Part shown: positions 1-10,694 of the stretch, in pieces
Layout: every line of letters starts with the position of its first letter
How positions within the stretch are numbered: the stretch's first letter is position 1
Assembly (NCBI RefSeq): GCF_963678635.1
Contig: NW_026970791.1
Location: 1-64,000, forward strand
DNA length: 64,000 nt
Source of the DNA: Symsagittifera roscoffensis
Taxonomy: Eukaryota; Xenacoelomorpha; Acoela; Convolutidae
Reading direction: 5' to 3'
Made by a program: the position numbers and the translations under genes
Notes under the pieces: model-generated
Told to the model about the DNA's origin: nothing
Seen by the model: only the letters and a program-made list of their open reading frames with translations
Databases searched by the model: none

Positions 1-492
1 CAATTATAATTGACTATAAATCTTTTATTTATCTACTTTTGGCAATTATAATCAATTATAAATGTCGAAAAATTGACATGATAATCCGTTTTAAGCAATT
101 AATTACACCTAGGCTTAGATGCGGGTGATTGTCTTTTTGTTTGAGAAATTACCACAGAAAGTTTAAAAATCTGGTCACAAGCACGATCAGGAGTCCTCTT
201 ATCAGGGTGAAGCTTCATGTTTGATTTAAAAAAAATGATGAAAAATTCAAAAAACAAACCAGAAAAATTACCAGGCTGACTTATTTATTCATCTTGGTCG
301 ACCCTGTTCGACTCATATTTTGACCGTGATCGACTTTGTTCGAATCGCGTATCGACTGTCGTCAAATCACCTATCTACCCTAGTCCACTCATGTATCAAC
401 CATGATCGACACATGTCTCAAGCCCGGTTTAATGCGTTTGCATTAGATTAGGAGACACAAACCTCTTTTCGATTATTTTTTTTTGTTTTTCG
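1..492. other. AT-rich non-coding DNA with degenerate TCGAC repeats
   Basis: No reading frame or splice pattern stands out. Between about 295 and 415 the motif GTCGAC/GTTCGAC recurs every 15-20 bases in diverged form, suggesting an old short tandem repeat. It lies downstream of the last exon of the STPG4-like gene. Confidence 0.4.
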
Positions 493-935
493 CGGACTTT
501 CGTAACGAAAGTAACGGAATATTTTTGTGCTTTTTTCTTCAGACAAATTTCGGCTTTTCAACTAGCTGTTTTTGAGTTTTCTTATATCATTCGAAAGGTA
601 TTGTTGTAATTGAACAAGAAAATCATTTTACCTAAACCCCCCCCCCCAACTCCCCACACGCTTTGTAAAGCACAAAAAGATGTATTTAGCGTGCCGTTTT
701 GTAATACTAAAACCAACTAAAAAATTGGAAGAATTCAATCCGCCGCTGACGCCTGATATAAGAATTATCCCAAACTGGTCCAATTAGCAGTTTTCAGAAA
801 CCTATAACTTAACGAAAAATGATTTTTCATTGGAGCTCCGGATTTTCAGATGGTATAAAAAATCTTTCAAAAACGCTTAGTTAAAAAGTCGAAAAACAAA
901 TGATTTTAAAAATACCCCCATGCAAAAAAAAATCC
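493..935. repeat. Two diverged R1 fragments in inverted orientation
   Basis: Bases 493-633 resemble the start of the dispersed repeat R1 in plus orientation, including the palindrome CTTTCGTAACGAAAG and the ATTCGAAAGGTATTGTTGT stretch. Bases about 640-935 resemble R1 in minus orientation (CCCCACACGC, then GTTAAAAAGTCGAAA). A C-run at about 638-648 marks the junction. Both are much more diverged than the R1 copies at 12938-14444. Confidence 0.55.
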
Positions 936-1012
936 TCACTTCTGTCAAAAGTCGGAAGAAAAACTTTTTTCATATACAGATGTTATTAAAACAGTCTTCT
1001 GAAAGCAGATTT

Positions 1013-1018
1013 TTTAAT
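1013..1018 (-). promoter_or_regulatory. Candidate poly(A) signal ATTAAA for the STPG4-like gene
   Basis: TTTAAT on the plus strand reads ATTAAA on the minus strand, about 140 bases past the stop codon at 1156-1158. It is a common variant signal. In this AT-rich DNA a chance match is easy. Confidence 0.3.
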
Positions 1019-1155
1019 TACTGAAGCAATTTGAAAATTAGAATTATTTCATAAACTTAATTGGAGTTAAACTGTTCTTAGTACATTGGCAGTGCACTTA
1101 TCCGTTAACAACCATAACTGATTTTTTTCTGCTCTGTGTCGTTGCGGACTGCAGT

Positions 1156-1321
1156 TCAAGCCATGGCAGTGCTAGGGGTGAAGAAGAGACCTGTGTTTTT
1201 CCCCAGCTGGTTCTTGAGAACTTTGGAGGAGGGGGTGAGACTCATCCCGCCGTATGCCCCTGGACCCGGGGTCAGTGTAGTGCGTCGGGTGAATCGAGGC
1301 ACCGAGCTCAGAAAACTTGAC
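1156..1321 (-). CDS. STPG4: STPG4-like gene, terminal coding exon 5
   Basis: Acceptor TTTTGTAG, 166 bases, stop TGA at 1158-1156. Encodes FLSSVPRF, TPGPGAY and the tail NTGLFFTPS. A G-rich run in the intron at 1477-1503 lies between this exon and exon 4. Confidence 0.85.
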
Positions 1322-4300
1322 CTACAAAAGTTAAGATCCTTTTAAATCAAACCGCCCTTTCTAAAGCAAAAAAAACAAGGTAACTCATTAAGACAAATAA
1401 AAAAGTTTATTACATCAAATTGAAATCTAATCGATTAAAATTTGCTTGAAATTTGCTTCGCAGGAAAATATTTAGTGTGGGGGGGGGGGTGGGGGTGTGA
1501 GGGTTGACTGCCATTTTTGAACTGCCATTTTTGTATGTTTATTGTGAGCAAAAATGCGAGCCAAAATTTTTTGCATCATAGTTTTGCAAAGAGTGTGTCC
1601 AATAACTTTTTTGGCACATTTTTTTTCAGAATTAATAGGTTTCGCTCACTTGACGACATGTTTCGGCGGAGATTTGGGCAGTTCGTATCCCCCGGGAGGA
1701 GGTCCCTTCTTCGGGTCAAATACACGAGACGCTCTCGGCTCAGCCGATCGGAACATGACATGGTGGGATGGCAACTTCTCGGCCGATATAGTGTTGTACG
1801 TCTCCGTCGAATAAGTTCCTGAGCACAGCGTTTGCACGAATTAAACAGACTTCAGCAGTTTTTGAAAAAAAAGAGAAAAAAATGGATTTTTTTGTATAAA
1901 CCGTTCTTCCTCACACAGTTTCAATGGAAAAATGAAATATTTTGCTAGTTAGAAGGCAAACCAATTTCTCACCTAGTCATTCAAGTCTTTTAATAACGCA
2001 TTAAAGAAATATTCAGATCTCTTTTGTCACAGAAATTGTTTTCCATAATTTTCAAATTCACGTCTGAATACGAACGATTGTCATCAGCCTTGTTACCTGA
2101 TGTTTCTTTTTGACTATGACTGACTTTGCGTGAAAAAGGAACGTCCAGCATCCAGTTTTTAGTCTGTCAAATAGTCGAAAAGAAATCGGAAAACGTTGAA
2201 AATTAAAAGAGCCTTGCTTTCACTGGGTATGGATCATTAACACCCTTGGCAATAAACGTCAAAACATCCGTTGATGTTTATTTATTGCAAAACTTTTGGC
2301 AAAATCTTTTTCAGTCAACGATCCTGAACGAAGTTAATCAAGATAAAACTGCTCATTTGACGTCTGAATCAAATTTTTCATCATTTCAGCATTTTAAAAG
2401 CTGTGTCATATTTCAATAATTTTTTATTAACTAAAAAGTGCCCTTTTTGAGAGATGAATTTTCAAAAGATTAAAGATCAAGGTCACCGATATTGCAAGCA
2501 ATTTGGCATTAGCTATGAATATAAGCTTACCGGGGGCTATGTTGACATTGTTGTTGGTCTCGTCCACTAGACTTTGACGGGGAGGGGCACGCATTGAGCT
2601 CAGTTGGGGCTTCTTCAACATCGTCAGGAAGAAGTCCTCGAAGTTGTACTGGCCTGGCATCAGCTCAGAACCTCAAATCACACCACAATACAAAGTTATT
2701 AACTCTACCATAGTGCCCTGCAAAATAAACTGGCGCTCAATTGTGGCGCTCAATTGAAAAATAAGTTAGAGCAAACAAACTGCTAGTATAATTAATCATC
2801 CACACTCGACTTAAAAAAAAAGATATCATTTTATGATTTGAGCTGACTAAAATAATTTTATCACCTTCTGTACAAAGAAGGCAGCTTTTTAGCCGATAAT
2901 TGCTCTGACATCCAAAGAACTAAGAAAAAAAATGGTTGGAGTGATTTTTTTTTCAGACCAATTTTTTAAACAACAGACCAATTTTAGACAAATGTTTTAA
3001 CAATTTTTTGTAACACTAATAAAAATATTTAACCTGCAATTTTTTAAATAAAGTTCGTGGGGCTTGTAAAAAAAGCCAATTTGGCTATATATTTTTTAAA
3101 CTAATTTGTACTGAGAAAATTTTCTGCTAAATTCTGCGATGTGAATTATCAAAACTATTCAGAATTGAAACAAAGCAATCAAATTTGTCATATGAGGTTG
3201 TTATACTACCCATAGACTATATGACTTAATTGCAACGAAAAACAAACAGCGATTTAAAATGTATAGCCCCCCCCCCCATTGACCACACCAGCATTCAATT
3301 TAAGGAGGATGTTACTAAGCGCTGCGTGTAAAATATTATACTCTGAGTGACTGAAAATTCGAACACAGAACCAGGTTAAACGGCTTTAAGGGGAGGATGT
3401 TAACTTGGTCCTATCAAAGTTTTCTTCACCAAAACTAATTGAGACCATTTAAATGGCAGTCAGAACTTTCAGGGCTTTACTATTATATACGAGCAGAGGT
3501 CTTATGTACTAAACAGCCCAAAATCAATACTTATATAACTTGAACTGAAATTTGATTTCAATACTTGAACTGGTCGAATCTGATTGTTCAAACTTTATGA
3601 AATTAAATTCTCAGAAAACACGGTCAGACATTTCAAGCCTTTTCATTAGCCCAAACTAAAATGTGAGACTGTCAAGTAATCAATTAATTTTCAAGTCACA
3701 TGTGAAACTTTGCCCAAACAAAAAAATAGTAAAAAGGCTGCAACAAAATAAAAATTCTGCATTTTTGATCATTCCGGCTAATAGTTTCATCTGCTCGAAA
3801 AATTGATTGAAATGCTGAGCCATGTTTTTTAAATTGTTTTTTTTTTGAAGAATGACGCAGTTTTGGTCCTTTCATTTCATGATTTTAGCTAGTCATATGC
3901 TCTTTAAGCTATGTAAAGTTTGAATTACAAAGTGATACTGTTTGAGTCTCGTACGGTAATAGTAAGAAAAAAAGAATTCGTACATCAAGGTGAAGCCCTA
4001 GATGTTCCGACTGCACTTTAATGCTAATTGAACAATTATTTGATGGAAGAAGTGACAAAATAATTGAAAAATAATTTTTTTTCAATTTTTCTATTTTAAC
4101 TCCCAACACGCTAATGAAAACTAGAAACGAATGTAATTGGCATTTTGTAACCTATTAATACGACCAAAAGTCTTGCCTCAATTCAATTGAGGTTGAATTA
4201 ATTTGCCACTTACGCATGTTACAAAAACGCACTATATTGCGCGCGAGTTATCCCAAATTAACCAAATTATCAAATTTCAAACTTCCATAATTTTATGAAA

Positions 4301-7300
4301 AACACTCACAGTTAAAACGTTTATTTTCAAAAAAAGTTTGCGCACAGGAAAACAATTTTTTTTCATATGGTAAGAAAAAAATTGTTAAAAAAGTCGAAAA
4401 ATGATTGAATAAAAAAAACCACACTTAACATAGATATTTCGCTTTAATTGTCCAAATTACAATCAGTGTTCACTTCACAAACTCGATCCACCATAACTCC
4501 AGACTTTTTTTGTTTTTGAGCTTGAAAGATTGATACTTTTCAGATGAAAAATTATTGATAAATAAATGTCAAAATTTGTATAAAGAAAAAATCCAACGAG
4601 CATAATTATTCCGTTTTTTTTATCATAAATTGGATTAATATTGGCCTTTATAAATCAAAAATGCTTAGTTGTAGAAAAACAATTATCTCCCGGCCTCCAA
4701 GCTAAACTTTCCTATATAATGCAAATTAATAATATACAGTCAAAATCAAATGATGCATCATATTGAAAGTTTTTCATTTGAAAACCATTTCTGAGAACTT
4801 CGAGTGCGTGTAGATGTTGTTGATAAGGCTATAATTGCCTTTTTGGGAAAAAATAAAAAATTGGTCCATCAAAAGAGCTGTTGTTCAGACTTTCGAAGAA
4901 AGTGAGAAATAAAAATGCTGCGGGTATTTTTTAATATCAAGACAACTTTTAACAAAACTCAGCTCTCTCGAGGGATCAATTTCTAAGCTGTTTGATCACA
5001 TTTCTATGAATGGCAGTCGGAACATTCGGGTTTTACCCTTATATCAGCAGTCTTGTGTATCACTAAATTCAGTCTGAGAATTTTTTTGTTCGTTGAATCA
5101 AATTTGACTTTCATAAATTATAAACTGAAAACTATGCGAAATTTAAACAAACTAACACATTCTTTAAATTCTGTAAAATGATAGAAAAACGTTTAACAGC
5201 TTGCAAAACTTAAACAAGGAAAGTTGGTTTCTGTGCAGAATGTTCCGGTCATGGTATCTAAAAAATTACAAACAAGTTTTTTTTCAAATTGGTGTTCGTT
5301 TTTTTTGAGCGTGATGAAAGCATCTGAAGTAAGACAACACTATAATTTAGGCAGATTCGAGAGGCATAGTAACTTAAGCAAAAGGAAAAAAATTTCTACT
5401 GAAAAAAGGCTAGAACAAAAAAATGTTTTTGGCTTCAAAAGTTTGAGTTGTAGAAGTTTTTTGGTTCTAAAATGGCGCTAAAAACTCTAAAAATTGTTTT
5501 TACTTATTTAAAACCTAGTTTTTAGGGCTTAAATTAGGCAAAATCAGCAGTTGTAATCCTGGTCGCTATTGGGCCTTCTTTATTTACCTTCAGGGGCGGA
5601 TCAAGGATATTATCGATTTTGTTGACCTTCCTTTAGGGTCGACCAAGTTGATTTTCCGAGCTCTATCAAAGCCTTAAAAAGACCCTGTTTTGGCCAAATT
5701 TTCTGCGCAGCGGGCAAAATAATGTTAACAAAACAAGCCAAAAAATGCACCCCTCAAAATTAGTATATATCTGCGGAAAAGGCGACTTTAAAATTTTTTT
5801 TGGGTCTGTCAGCCAAATATGGATATGTCAAAATAGTAAAAACGGGAATCCTCTGTGTCATTAGAATGTCGAATCCATGAGGAGGGCGTGTCCCCCCTCC
5901 CCCGAAATCACCCCTGTTTGCCTTGGATGTATTATTTACTGCTCTCATTAAATCAATAACTTTGAAAAAAAAATTTCGAAGAAAAAACCTGCGAGAAAAA
6001 AAAATCTTTTTCTGGTTGTAACTATCTGTATAAGTACTTTGGGCATTTTTTATGCTTTGCCTTGGATGTAATATTCACCTCTGTTAAAAAAGTGATTACA
6101 TTTTCCGAATCTTTTTTTTTTCGAAAAAAAACCTTCAAGAAAAAGAGATCCACCTTCTGGTTGTAAGTATCATTATGAAGATTTGGGGCGTTTTTTTTTG
6201 CTTTGGATGTATTATTCATTTCTCTTGATAAATCAATAAGTTTTCCGAATATTTTTTTCGAAAAAAGTTTCAGAGAAAAAAGAGATCCGCCTTCTGGTTA
6301 CAATTTTTATTATAAAAATTTCATGTTTTTTTTGTGTTGCCTTTGATGTATTATTCACTTCTGTTAAGAAATCAATAAATATTTCAAATATTTTTTTGGG
6401 AAAATTTTTTTTCAAGAAACATTACGAGGCCAAACTGTGCACTGGATAGGAGCACAATTTTGTGTCTGTATGTTCCTGGATTCCAGAGACAAGTCTTTAA
6501 ACATGTGAAAATTTTGTCGGAACGATCAAAGGAAAGTAAAGAACAAAAGAAGAAGAACAAAGGGAGCGTCCTTGTTGCGGAACCCGCTTACAATGCACAA
6601 AATGCACAGTTTGGCCTCGTAATGAAAAAGAGATCCGCCTTCTGTTTGTAACAATCATTATAAAGATTTCGGGCGTTTTTTTGCTTTTGGATGTATTATT
6701 CATTTCTCTTAATAAATCAATAAGTTTTCCGAATATTTTTTTCGAAAAAAAGTTTTGGAGAAAAAAGAAATCCGCCTTCTGGTTGTAATTTTCATTATGA
6801 AGAATTCACCTTTTGTTTTTGCTTTGCCTTGGATGTACTATTCACTACTCTTACCGGTGCGCGGGAGGGTAGAATGGGCGGGTCTGGATCTGCCGGAGGA
6901 GCGGAAGGAGTAATTGCATAATCTAGACTCCAACTCCTCACTCATGCCTCTGTGCGAATAGGAACCAGGCACTGGCGTCGACCTCAGTTCTTGTCTACAG
7001 AACATCAAACAATCTACAGATTATAAAATCAAAAAATCTTTTCCAGCCTTCCCCTGGGCATACCCCTAACTAAACCTCCACCCCAGCATTCCTGATGGCT
7101 ACCCCTTACCTCCAGCCCTACCCCATCATCTACTCTCAACATTAAACACCCCCCCTCCTCCCGAACCCCCTTCAACCTCCCCATCAACACCTCTCAACCC
7201 CTTATCGCCCCCTCAAAACAAAATTTAATTGTAACATTGCCCCCCTCTCCCACCTCCATCAATAATCTTTTCGTTTCCATAATAATTTTGCATGCTCCCA

Positions 7301-9353
7301 GGTTGACCTCCATACAGCAAAAATGCTTATCATACAATTCCATACAACAAAAATCATTATCATACAATTCCATACATTAAGTGTATGGAGAAAATGCTTA
7401 CCATACAATTTTATTACATTTTCGAAAAACAATAGAAAAAAAATTAAACCATTTCTGCGGCTTTTTGAGAACAGTTGAACAGACTGGTGACAAAAAAAAC
7501 TGATTTGAATTTTTTTGAAAAAAATGCTTGCCATACAATTTCCATATATGACACAAAAATTTTTCAGTAATTTTGAAGACTTGCCCCAAAAAATTTTTTT
7601 GTTTTTCTTTCAACCCCAAATCTAGTTTTGTACGCAAACAAACATTTTCCGAAAAAAAATTTTTTGCATGTAAAATTTAATTTTTTGGTGTGCATAACGT
7701 AGTCCTAGATACGATAATAATGGCTTTTTTTTCTTTTCACTTATATTATTTTTTCAAAAACACTGAAAATTTCTATTTGTATGGCGTGTTTTTGTATGCC
7801 TTGATCAATGTATGATAATTTGAAAATTCAAAAATTTAAAAAAAAACATCATTAAAAAATTTTGCCAAAATTTAAAAGTTTGTTACGAATGTTTGTGAAA
7901 GTAGCGGAATATTTACGCCCGGGGTGGGGTTTTTTTCTTCAGACAAATTTCGACTTTTTAACTAGCCATTTTTGACGGAATTTTTTATATCATTCGAAAG
8001 GTATTGTTGTCCTGAGCTCAAATTTGAAAATATATTTCACCTGTGATCAATTTTCGTAAAGTTGCGGGGGTTTAAAGATTGCCATTTTGGCCAATTTGGG
8101 ACAATTAATGGGCGATATATTTCGCGCTATTAACGCGTAAGCGGAGAGTTAATCCGTCTTAGAAATCGTTCAAAATTGGTTATAAGAAGCTTATTTGCCA
8201 TAATTGGGTTGTTACAAGGAGTAAAAATCTTTTGTACTTTATACGGCGCGTGGGGGGATCATTTTCATAAGAAATTTGGAAATTTAGAAAAAAAAATTTC
8301 ATTTTAATTTATTTCATTGAATTTTTAAATGTTATTACTGCTCATTATTACCTTAAAAGGCAGTCGGAACATTCGGGGCTTCGCCCTGATACGAGCAGTC
8401 TTGTATAATTTGTGAAAGACAGCTCAACCGAAAATTTGTCAGAAAATAAAAAAAAGCAACAATAACCAACTTTTTGGTTTATGGAGAAAATCCCTATCAT
8501 ACAATTTCCATTTATGGAAAATTGTTTATCATAGAGTTTTCATACAATTTTCTGTACGTATGGAATTGTATGAAAAGAAGTTTCCTATTTATGAGAATTG
8601 TATGATAAGCATTTTTTGTCAACCCGGGCTATTGGGGCTAAATTAAAATACTTTGTTAATAAGAAACGAAGAAAAACTGTGGAATTTCATGTGCCAAAGA
8701 CCAAGTGTGTTCACCAATTGGCACTTTTTCAACACTATACTTTGGGGGAGGGAGAGGGGGGAGGGGGCAGCGATTTCCCAGAACTTTTTCCCTCCACAAA
8801 AATCCTCAAAATTTCTTTTGGTTTTCAAATTAGCTGCCATATTGAAATGGTGAGTTTTCGCATTCTAGACTAGGAGAGTTCGTTAATCAATGTTTGAAAA
8901 TTCACGTATCACGTTAATTTTATTATTAGTGAATAAGTTTCAGGTGACCAAACTTCTTTTTAAATTTTTCTTAGAAGTACAAACTTTTCCCAATTTTTTG
9001 AGTTACAAAAGTTTCTTAAGTGGCGAAGAGGTGGTAGATTTTAAAACATTTGCAAAACCAAACTCTTTGAATAACTTTTTCTTGGTCGAGTGAACAAATT
9101 TTTGAGCTCTCGTCCAATTCTAAAGGATAAAAAAATTCTTAAAAATACATCAGGAGTGGATCTAGGGTTTCATCGTTTGGAGGGCAGATTTCAAAAATTT
9201 TGACTGGAGGGCACATTGAAAAAAAATTTGAGACAAATTTTTGAAAAAAAAATTCCGAATTTGGGCATTTTTTTGATGGAATAGTCAGAAAGTTTTCTTG
9301 TTATTTTCTCACCTCCACCACGCTTCTCTGCCAGACAGTGGCTCTTCGTACAT
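1156..9353 (-). CDS. STPG4: STPG4-like sperm-tail PG-rich repeat protein, five exons, 218 aa
   Basis: I assembled this gene by hand from five coding patches joined at canonical splice sites: exons 9353-9313, 6994-6855, 2671-2531, 1818-1650 and 1321-1156. They total 657 bases including TGA. Intron phases run 2, 1, 1, 2 and every junction keeps the frame. The product has the STPG signature: AWW at 11-13, PVPGSY at 21-26, MPGQYN at 65-70, APGTY at 106-110, GPPPGGY at 146-152 and TPGPGAY at 181-187, plus VPRF at 171-174 ahead of the last repeat. From memory this matches vertebrate STPG4 (REAWW near the start, TPVPGTY, SRVPRF, TPGPGAY, then LFF near the end). In mouse STPG4/GSE is a germ-line and zygote factor linked to paternal DNA demethylation. 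The start is the ATG just before the conserved AWW. The gene looks intact. STPG1 is the main alternative. Confidence 0.85.
1477..1503 (+). repeat. G-run with G-quadruplex potential
   Basis: An eleven-base G-run followed by a five-base G-run and a GGG on the plus strand, inside the last intron of the STPG4-like gene. On the transcribed RNA it is a C-run. Length polymorphism is likely. Confidence 0.6.
1650..1818 (-). CDS. STPG4: STPG4-like gene, coding exon 4
   Basis: 169 bases between acceptor GTGCTCAG and donor CAA then GTGAGC. The junction with exon 3 completes APGTY, and GPPPGGYELP lies near its end. The intron to exon 5 is only about 330 bases. Confidence 0.85.
2531..2671 (-). CDS. STPG4: STPG4-like gene, coding exon 3
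   Basis: 141 bases between acceptor GATTTGAG and donor CCCG then GTAAGC. The acceptor pyrimidine tract is weak, but the phase fits exactly. It encodes MPGQYNFEDFF and the LKKPQL and PRQSLVDE stretches. Confidence 0.8.
2672..5590. other. Intron 2 of the STPG4-like gene, distal part, with old R1 pieces
   Basis: AT-rich, no exon-like patch on either strand. It holds three diverged R1 traces: the R1 tail motif GGCAGTC..AC at 3454-3505, a minus-strand R1 fragment at about 3980-4430, and the R1 tail with TCAGCAGTCTTGT at 5012-5056. Nothing else I can support. Confidence 0.55.
5591..5916. mobile_element. hAT-type MITE, diverged
   Basis: Starts CAGGGGCGGATC and ends TCACCCCTG, a decayed version of the inverse end TCCGCCCCTG. 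It is flanked by TTTACCTT (5583-5590) and TTTGCCTT (5917-5924), seven of eight bases equal, which fits the 8-bp target duplication of hAT elements. Its body shares the AGACCCTGTTTTGGCC and CCTCAAAATTAGTATAT stretches with the element at 10695-11208. Non-autonomous: no transposase. Confidence 0.75.
5917..6850 (-). repeat. Intronic tandem repeat of about 141 bp starting at the exon-2 donor
   Basis: Six imperfect copies anchored by GGATGTATTATTCA at about 5925, 6063, 6204, 6346, 6688 and 6831. Each continues through CCGAATATTTTTTTCGAAAA and GATCCGCCTTCTGG. The last copy runs straight into the splice donor of exon 2, so the array looks like duplicated intron start. The gap between the fourth and fifth copies is the MITE at 6421-6623. 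Confidence 0.75.
6421..6623. mobile_element. 203-bp MITE with perfect 21-bp terminal inverted repeats
   Basis: Bases 6421-6441 (ATTACGAGGCCAAACTGTGC and one more) are exactly inverse-complementary to 6603-6623. It sits inside one monomer of the intronic tandem repeat, so it is younger than that array. The outermost TA on each side could be a Tc1/mariner-type target duplication. The superfamily is not settled. Confidence 0.75.
6855..6994 (-). CDS. STPG4: STPG4-like gene, coding exon 2
   Basis: Acceptor TTCTGTAG, 140 bases, donor ACCG then GTAAGAGT. Carries the first PG repeat (PVPGSY) and the NYSFRSSGR stretch. It stands out as a GC-rich island in AT-rich DNA. The sequence just inside the donor is the seed of the tandem repeat at 5917-6850. 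Confidence 0.85.
7043..7258 (+). repeat. Strand-asymmetric C-rich, G-poor tract in intron 1
   Basis: About 215 bases made almost entirely of C, A and T, with repeated CCCCAxC, CCTCC and TCAACC words. It lies directly upstream (in gene sense) of the acceptor of exon 2. On the transcript strand it is G-rich. No coding pattern. Confidence 0.6.
7305..7560. repeat. CATACAATT-type AT-rich repeat patch
   Basis: CATACAATTCCATAC and its inverse GTATGGAATTGTATG recur several times here, and again at 8475-8620 with TATGATAAGC and CTTATCATA in both directions. Short and diverged; family unknown. Confidence 0.5.
7880..8404 (+). repeat. Solo R1 copy, about 525 bp
   Basis: Full-length single copy of the dispersed repeat R1. 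It has the GTTACG..GAAAGTAGCGG start, GACAAATTTCGACTTTTTAAC, TTCGCGCTATTAACGCG and GGCGCGTGGGGGGAT landmarks. It ends with GGCAGTCGGAACATTC, a TTCGCCCTG half-hairpin and ACGAGCAGTCTTGT. It lacks both Helitron insertions found in other R1 copies, so it shows the ancestral size. No coding capacity. Confidence 0.75.
8475..8620. repeat. Second CATACAATT-type repeat patch
   Basis: Multiple inverse and direct copies of ATCATACAATT, TATGGAATTGTATGA and ATTGTATGATAAGCATTTTT, able to fold back on themselves. Same words as at 7305-7560. Confidence 0.5.
8621..9312. other. Intron 1 of the STPG4-like gene, proximal part
   Basis: No exon-like patch. It holds a purine run of G and A at about 8744-8768. At about 9151 a sequence CAGGAGTGGATCTAGGG resembles a decayed hAT-MITE end, but I see no partner end. 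Confidence 0.4.
9313..9353 (-). CDS. STPG4: STPG4-like gene, coding exon 1
   Basis: Begins with ATG at 9353-9351, encodes 13 residues ending REAWW, and leaves two bases (phase 2) before the donor GTGAGAAA. Another ATG at about 9385 is in a different frame, so it would be upstream-ORF or UTR sequence. Confidence 0.75.
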
Positions 9354-10694
9354 TGCATTTGGGTTGTGTTGTTTTCTGTTTCCATGAAGACTGGAATGTT
9401 GCTGCATCTTTTTCAAGTCCAATCAATGATTAACTACGATCAAGTTGATAAAGTCTGTTGATTGTTATTTTTTTCAATTCTATTTGTTGAAGTCCAATAA
9501 ATGAGAAAAAGTTCAAATGGGTAAAATCTGTAGTTAATAAATTTTTTATATTACTTGATTTCAAAGCTTGAGTTTAAAAATATCAAACGATAAATTTTCA
9601 AGTACACATAGACCAAGTTAATAGTTTCTAACAATTATCGGTCTACTTAATGCTGCTCACGATTCAGTTTTGATCTCTAGTTTATCAAAAACAATAAAAA
9701 ACGATAAAAACTTCAAATAGAGTAGAAGAAAGTACTTTTCTCTGCTTGATGAAACTTTTTAGATTGAAAAATAACTAAATGGCAATATTAGACAGTTAAA
9801 CGTGCTGCGTTATTCGAGGCTAATTACACAATCATTACGATGAAAAATAAAATACAATATAGAGATGTATACCATGATATTATTTTATTGCTTCTTAAAC
9901 TCGAATAAAAACGAGCAAGGATCTTTCCAAATTTTAATGAAAACTGCTAATTTTTCACCTTTAAGCTGGAGATCAAATAATATTTTAAGCAAACAATTTA
10001 AGTAAATCAGAGCGGATAACACATGTAACTGCGGATATTTGTCAACAAAAAATGATACATTTTTGGCAAATACAATCCCTCATCAAAATCACCTGCCATT
10101 TTATTTGATCAAAATAAAAACGAAGGCCAGGTATCCATGCTTAATGCACACATCTAACATACCACTTCAAAAAATTCCGTTCAGCCAGTAAAATTAAAAA
10201 AAAAACATTCAGCCATGTTTTTGTTGCCACACCTTAAAAGAATTAACTCAGCGGTTAATCATAAAGGAATTTTTAACTAGTTGCGGATTTCCATCTTTGC
10301 AAAAGGGGAAGAAAATAATTAAGTAAAGAGATTAATGAAGATTAATCCCAAGGTTAATAAAGATATTTTAAGTTTACTTCAGATACATGTAAAGCGTTCT
10401 GTCTCAAAACCCATTATGTGCAGACGATTACCAGCCAATTAATTAAGAGTTGTCAGCTTTGGATAGGTATCGTTTATTTGTCATGGTTTTAGTCACACAT
10501 CACTCACTTTTGTGCCGGTAAATATTTCTCGGTGCATTCTATATTCAAACACTTTTTTCAGTTTCATTTGTTATCCATTAAAAAGTATGCCCTGCTGTTT
10601 TCAAACAAAAATTGTTGAGGTTTTTTTTTAAATATCTGTCTGTTGGGAAAAATTTTAATCTGTTTTTCACTGAAAAAGTTTTAATCATTATATA
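9354..10694. other. AT-rich region upstream of the STPG4-like gene
   Basis: Would contain the promoter and 5' UTR of the STPG4-like gene. I find no convincing TATA box, CpG-rich patch or upstream exon on the minus strand and nothing coding on the plus strand. Confidence 0.4.

Noticed and set aside
1517-1837. Plus-strand 86- and 101-codon frames at the exon-4 locus, with a TTTTTTTTCAG acceptor-like site at about 1620
   Set aside because: The minus-strand reading splices in phase to neighbouring exons and carries PG repeats; the plus-strand frames have neither.
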